The notes under the pieces: generated by a model | The model's database searches: none | What the model was told of the DNA's origin: nothing | Seen by the model: the letters and a program-made list of their open reading frames with translations, nothing else | Shown: positions 3,714 to 6,162 of the stretch, one piece after another | Position numbering within the stretch: the stretch's first letter is position 1 | Layout: each line of letters opens with the position of its first letter | Translations under genes and position numbers: made by a program | DNA from: Phytoactinopolyspora endophytica | Lineage (GTDB): Bacteria; Actinomycetota; Actinomycetes; Jiangellales; Jiangellaceae | NCBI RefSeq assembly: GCF_004138495.1 | Contig: NZ_ML142856.1 | Location: 49,962-56,123 of the forward strand | Length of the DNA stretch: 6,162 nucleotides | Direction: 5' to 3'

Positions 3714-6162
3714 CTAATCCGCCGGCACCTCGCCGGACGGAGCATCAGCTGCCGCGACAACGCTGGCAAGCTGCGCGCGGGAACGGACGGCCAGCTTGCG
3801 ATAGATCCGTCCGAGGTGAGCCTCGATCGTCCGGACGGACACGTGGAGCTTCTCGGCGATCTCCCGGTTACGTTCTCCACCGGCGACGAGGCTCGCCACA
3901 CGCAGCTCGGCCTCAGTAAGCTGCGCGATCTCCCGACCTCGTGTTGCGTCATCGCCGACCGCGGTCCCTCCTGACCCGAGCACAGCCTCGGCGCTCGCGG
4001 CCAGGGCGCTCGCCCCGCACTCGTTCGCCCGGACGATCGCCCGGCGCAGCCATTCAGCCGCCTCGATACGCCGCCCGAGCTGTCGCAACCGCTCCCCGTA
4101 GCAGAGCTGCGTCCGCGTCAGCTCGACCGGAGACACCTTATCCGCGCAGGTCTCCATAGCCACCTCGAACAGCTTCAGCGACTCCTCGTCTTCGGCCACT
4201 AGAGCACGGCATCGGGCCAGGGTGTGCTTGGCCCACGAGCCCGGAACCCGCGCCACGCGGGTCTCGAACACCGCGAGGACCGAACGTGCCCGCTCGAGCT
4301 CGCCGCGTCGCACGCACACCTCGATGAAGTCAGGCTCCACCGCAAGGATCGACGGGTCGTCGTACTCGAGGGCGTAGCCGTGCGCCCGCTCCAGGGCCGA
4401 CATCGCCTCATCGAGCCGGTTGAGATGCAGGTACAGCGCCCCGGCCTCGGACTGCAGCAGCGCGGATGACCACCAGTCTCCGAGCCTGTGCGCCAGCCTC
4501 CGTCCCCAGTCCCGGCATTCGAGCGCGGCGGTGCTGTCGCCGGTCAAGGCGTGCGCCCTGATCATGTAGAGCATGACCTTCCCCCGGTGGGGCCACGTCT
4601 CGCCGAGCATGCGCTGCCAGCCGGCAGCAGCCTCCGCGGCTGCCGTCAGCCTGCCCGCTCGTATCTCCAGCACGGCGGTGACCGAGTACGCGTACCCGGC
4701 AAGCAACGGCGAGTCACCGAAGCGGCGCTGATCGGTGATCACCCGCAGCAGTTGGCGAGCCTCGTCGAACCTCTCCAGACGGGTCAGCACCATGGCGTGG
4801 CGCGTACAACGGTCCGCGTCCGCCAGGACATCGGATGCTCGGGAATCCGCCTCGATCAACTCCACTGCTCGTTCACGGTCACCGGCGAGCGCCGCCACCC
4901 ACGCCGCGATCCGACGGAACTTGCCCAGCGTCGCCTCCGACAGGTGCGGCAGCACACTCTCGACGCGTGCGAGATACGCCCGTGCGGGCGCCAGCTCGAT
5001 CCGGTCCGCGAAGCCCGTCGCCGCCACAAGCCAGAACTTGGCGGCCCGGTCGGGGTCTGCCTCGGCGAACTGGGCCGCTTGGCCGTCGACGAGGTCCGTC
5101 GGCGGCTGCCCATCGGCCACGAGCCGGGCACGAGCCTCCAGTAACGCCAGCTCAGCGTTCTGCTCGACCGACGCGTCCACTCGCAGACGCTCCAGCGCGA
5201 TCTGGACCGCCTCACTGCAACGGCCCGCGAAGACGGCGAGCTCCCCCGCGAGCAGGAGGCGTTGGAAACGCTCATCGGTGGTCGACGTCAGCCGCACGGC
5301 CTCCCTGGCATAGGCGACCGAGCGGTCCGGCTCACCTCGATCCAGTATCTCGACAGCGGCACGCTGCAGCTGTCCCGCCAGACCGTCGTCGGGCTCGAGC
5401 TGGGCCTGAGCATGATGCCAGAGCGCTCCATCCGGATCATGCCCTTCGTAAGCCTGTGCCAAGAGGCGATGGGCGCGGATGCGGTCAGCGAGTGCGGCCG
5501 CACGCCAGACGACCGAGTCGACGGCGGGCGTCCGCAGCTTGTACGTCCCGCCCGACACGTCCACGTGGCCTTGCAGGAGCCACTCCACAACGTCTTCGCT
5601 CTCCGCGGCGAGCGCCGTCAGCATCGGCCCGATCTTGCGATCTTCGCTGATCACTGCCACGAGGAGGGCGAACCGTTGGCCGCGGCTCAGACCATCGAAA
5701 TCAGGCAGCAACAGGTCCTTGAGGACCGGAGAGGCAGGCAGGTACCGGTCGAGCGACGACTGGCCGCGGCGCTGCGCGGGCCGGAGCTGCTTAGCGACGT
5801 CCAACAACACGTACGGATTGCCGCCCACGCGCAGGCCGAGCGTCTCGGCGACGCTACCGGCCATGTCCTCGTAGGTCGCCTGAAGGAGATCGACGACGTC
5901 GCCGGCCCCGAGCTCGCCCAGCCGCAGTACCCCCAGTCCATCCAGGACCGGTATCGGATGGACTGACGAGTCACCGGCGAACAGCAGCGCGATCGGAAAC
6001 GGCCGCACGCGTCGAGCGACAAACCCCAGCACTTCCTGGGACTGCAGATCGAGGAGGTGCGCGTCGTCGATCGCCAGCAGCACCGGCGACTCGACCACCC
6101 CCATCACGGACTGCAGGTGCATGGCGACGTCGTACGGCCGGGAATCGTCGTCCACCTTCTCC
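3714..6162 (-). CDS. LuxR-family LAL-type ATP-binding transcriptional regulator (N-terminus off window)
   Basis: The frame runs from beyond the right edge to TAG at 3714. At least 815 residues are visible, numbered here from the GTG at 6155. That GTG is not the true start: the frame stays open upstream and the visible part begins inside the ATPase. Seen: Walker B (SPVLLAIDDAHLLD, 23-36), a second ATPase strand (PIALLFAGDSS, 54-64), and the GGNPYVLLDVA segment (111-121) typical of LAL proteins. A long Ala/Leu/Arg-rich helical middle (about 150-740) resembles MalT-type TPR repeats. The C-terminal LuxR/GerE helix-turn-helix (746-800) contains LTEAELRVASLVAGG, NREIAEKLHVS and VRTIEAHLGRIYRKLAVRSR. 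Walker A must lie beyond 6162. LAL proteins usually have 900-1000 residues, so about 100-150 are missing. They act as ligand-switched activators in the cytoplasm. The signal and targets are unknown here; the downstream surface-protein gene is a possible target. Confidence 0.93.
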   Translation of the reverse strand, partial: EKVDDDSRPYDVAMHLQSVMGVVESPVLLAIDDAHLLDLQSQEVLGFVARRVRPFPIALLFAGDSSVHPIPVLDGLGVLRLGELGAGDVVDLLQATYEDMAGSVAETLGLRVGGNPYVLLDVAKQLRPAQRRGQSSLDRYLPASPVLKDLLLPDFDGLSRGQRFALLVAVISEDRKIGPMLTALAAESEDVVEWLLQGHVDVSGGTYKLRTPAVDSVVWRAAALADRIRAHRLLAQAYEGHDPDGALWHHAQAQLEPDDGLAGQLQRAAVEILDRGEPDRSVAYAREAVRLTSTTDERFQRLLLAGELAVFAGRCSEAVQIALERLRVDASVEQNAELALLEARARLVADGQPPTDLVDGQAAQFAEADPDRAAKFWLVAATGFADRIELAPARAYLARVESVLPHLSEATLGKFRRIAAWVAALAGDRERAVELIEADSRASDVLADADRCTRHAMVLTRLERFDEARQLLRVITDQRRFGDSPLLAGYAYSVTAVLEIRAGRLTAAAEAAAGWQRMLGETWPHRGKVMLYMIRAHALTGDSTAALECRDWGRRLAHRLGDWWSSALLQSEAGALYLHLNRLDEAMSALERAHGYALEYDDPSILAVEPDFIEVCVRRGELERARSVLAVFETRVARVPGSWAKHTLARCRALVAEDEESLKLFEVAMETCADKVSPVELTRTQLCYGERLRQLGRRIEAAEWLRRAIVRANECGASALAASAEAVLGSGGTAVGDDATRGREIAQLTEAELRVASLVAGGERNREIAEKLHVSVRTIEAHLGRIYRKLAVRSRAQLASVVAAADAPSGEVPAD
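3756..3920 (-). other. LuxR/GerE DNA-binding domain
   Basis: This is the C-terminal ~55-residue four-helix domain. LTEAELRVASLVAGG starts the first helix, the E-RNREIAEKL scaffold helix follows, VSVRTIEAHLGRIYRKL is the recognition helix, and VRSRAQLASVV closes the domain. All positions normally conserved in this family (E750, G760, N763, I766, A767, L770, V774, T776, V or I777, H780, K787, L788) look intact. A short tail of about 12 residues follows. Confidence 0.93.

Noticed and set aside
3505..3717. Plus-strand 70-codon frame in the spacer beginning GTG AAG AAG
   Set aside because: It has no ribosome binding site, runs through the CRP-type operator and ends opposite the LuxR stop. The composition is not protein-like.
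5262..5966. Plus-strand frame of ~234 codons opposite the LuxR regulator
   Set aside because: It is antisense to a clear LAL protein and has no domain signal.
6150..6162. GTG at 6155 as the true start of the LuxR regulator
   Set aside because: The frame continues open upstream to the edge, and the protein would begin after its Walker A motif. This is a truncation by the window, not a short gene.

Overview
The window is strongly GC-rich and its coding sequence favours G or C at third codon positions. Together with a LAL-type LuxR regulator and a large acidic secreted protein, this points to a high-GC actinobacterium. I cannot name the genus from the sequence alone. Both real genes are on the minus strand and both are cut by the window edges. 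I see no tRNA, rRNA, CRISPR array, transposase or phage gene.

Right part (3714-6162, minus): the C-terminal ~815 residues of a large LuxR-family ATP-binding regulator (LAL/MalT-like STAND protein). The Walker B part of the ATPase is present, followed by a long helical, TPR-like middle and a canonical LuxR helix-turn-helix at the C-terminus. The Walker A end lies beyond base 6162.

Spacer (3350-3713): 364 bp with no convincing gene, but rich in symmetrical DNA. It holds a weak terminator-like hairpin just after the regulator. It also holds an AGAACG/CGTTCT palindrome overlapping a direct repeat, a textbook CRP/GlxR-type operator (TGTGA-N6-TCACA) at 3540-3555, a CCGGAT/ATCCGG palindrome, and a CCGGCC/GGCCGG palindrome close to the next start codon. 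A good Shine-Dalgarno (AAGGAG) lies 9 nt before the GTG at 3349.

Left part (2-3349, minus): one uninterrupted frame of 1116 codons, still open at the left edge. It encodes a secreted, very acidic, modular surface protein: signal peptide, Cna-B/SdrD_B-like domain, a ~500-residue region that looks like a beta-propeller, a classical SdrD_B domain with a D/N-rich putative calcium loop, then at least two ~146-residue DUF11/DUF7507-like repeats, each with a spaced cysteine pair. Any cell-wall anchor would lie beyond base 1.

The most reasonable reading is a surface or adhesion protein whose expression is probably set by a cAMP-receptor-type regulator acting at the spacer operator. The upstream LAL regulator is a second candidate. 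The link between the two genes is inferred from adjacency only.
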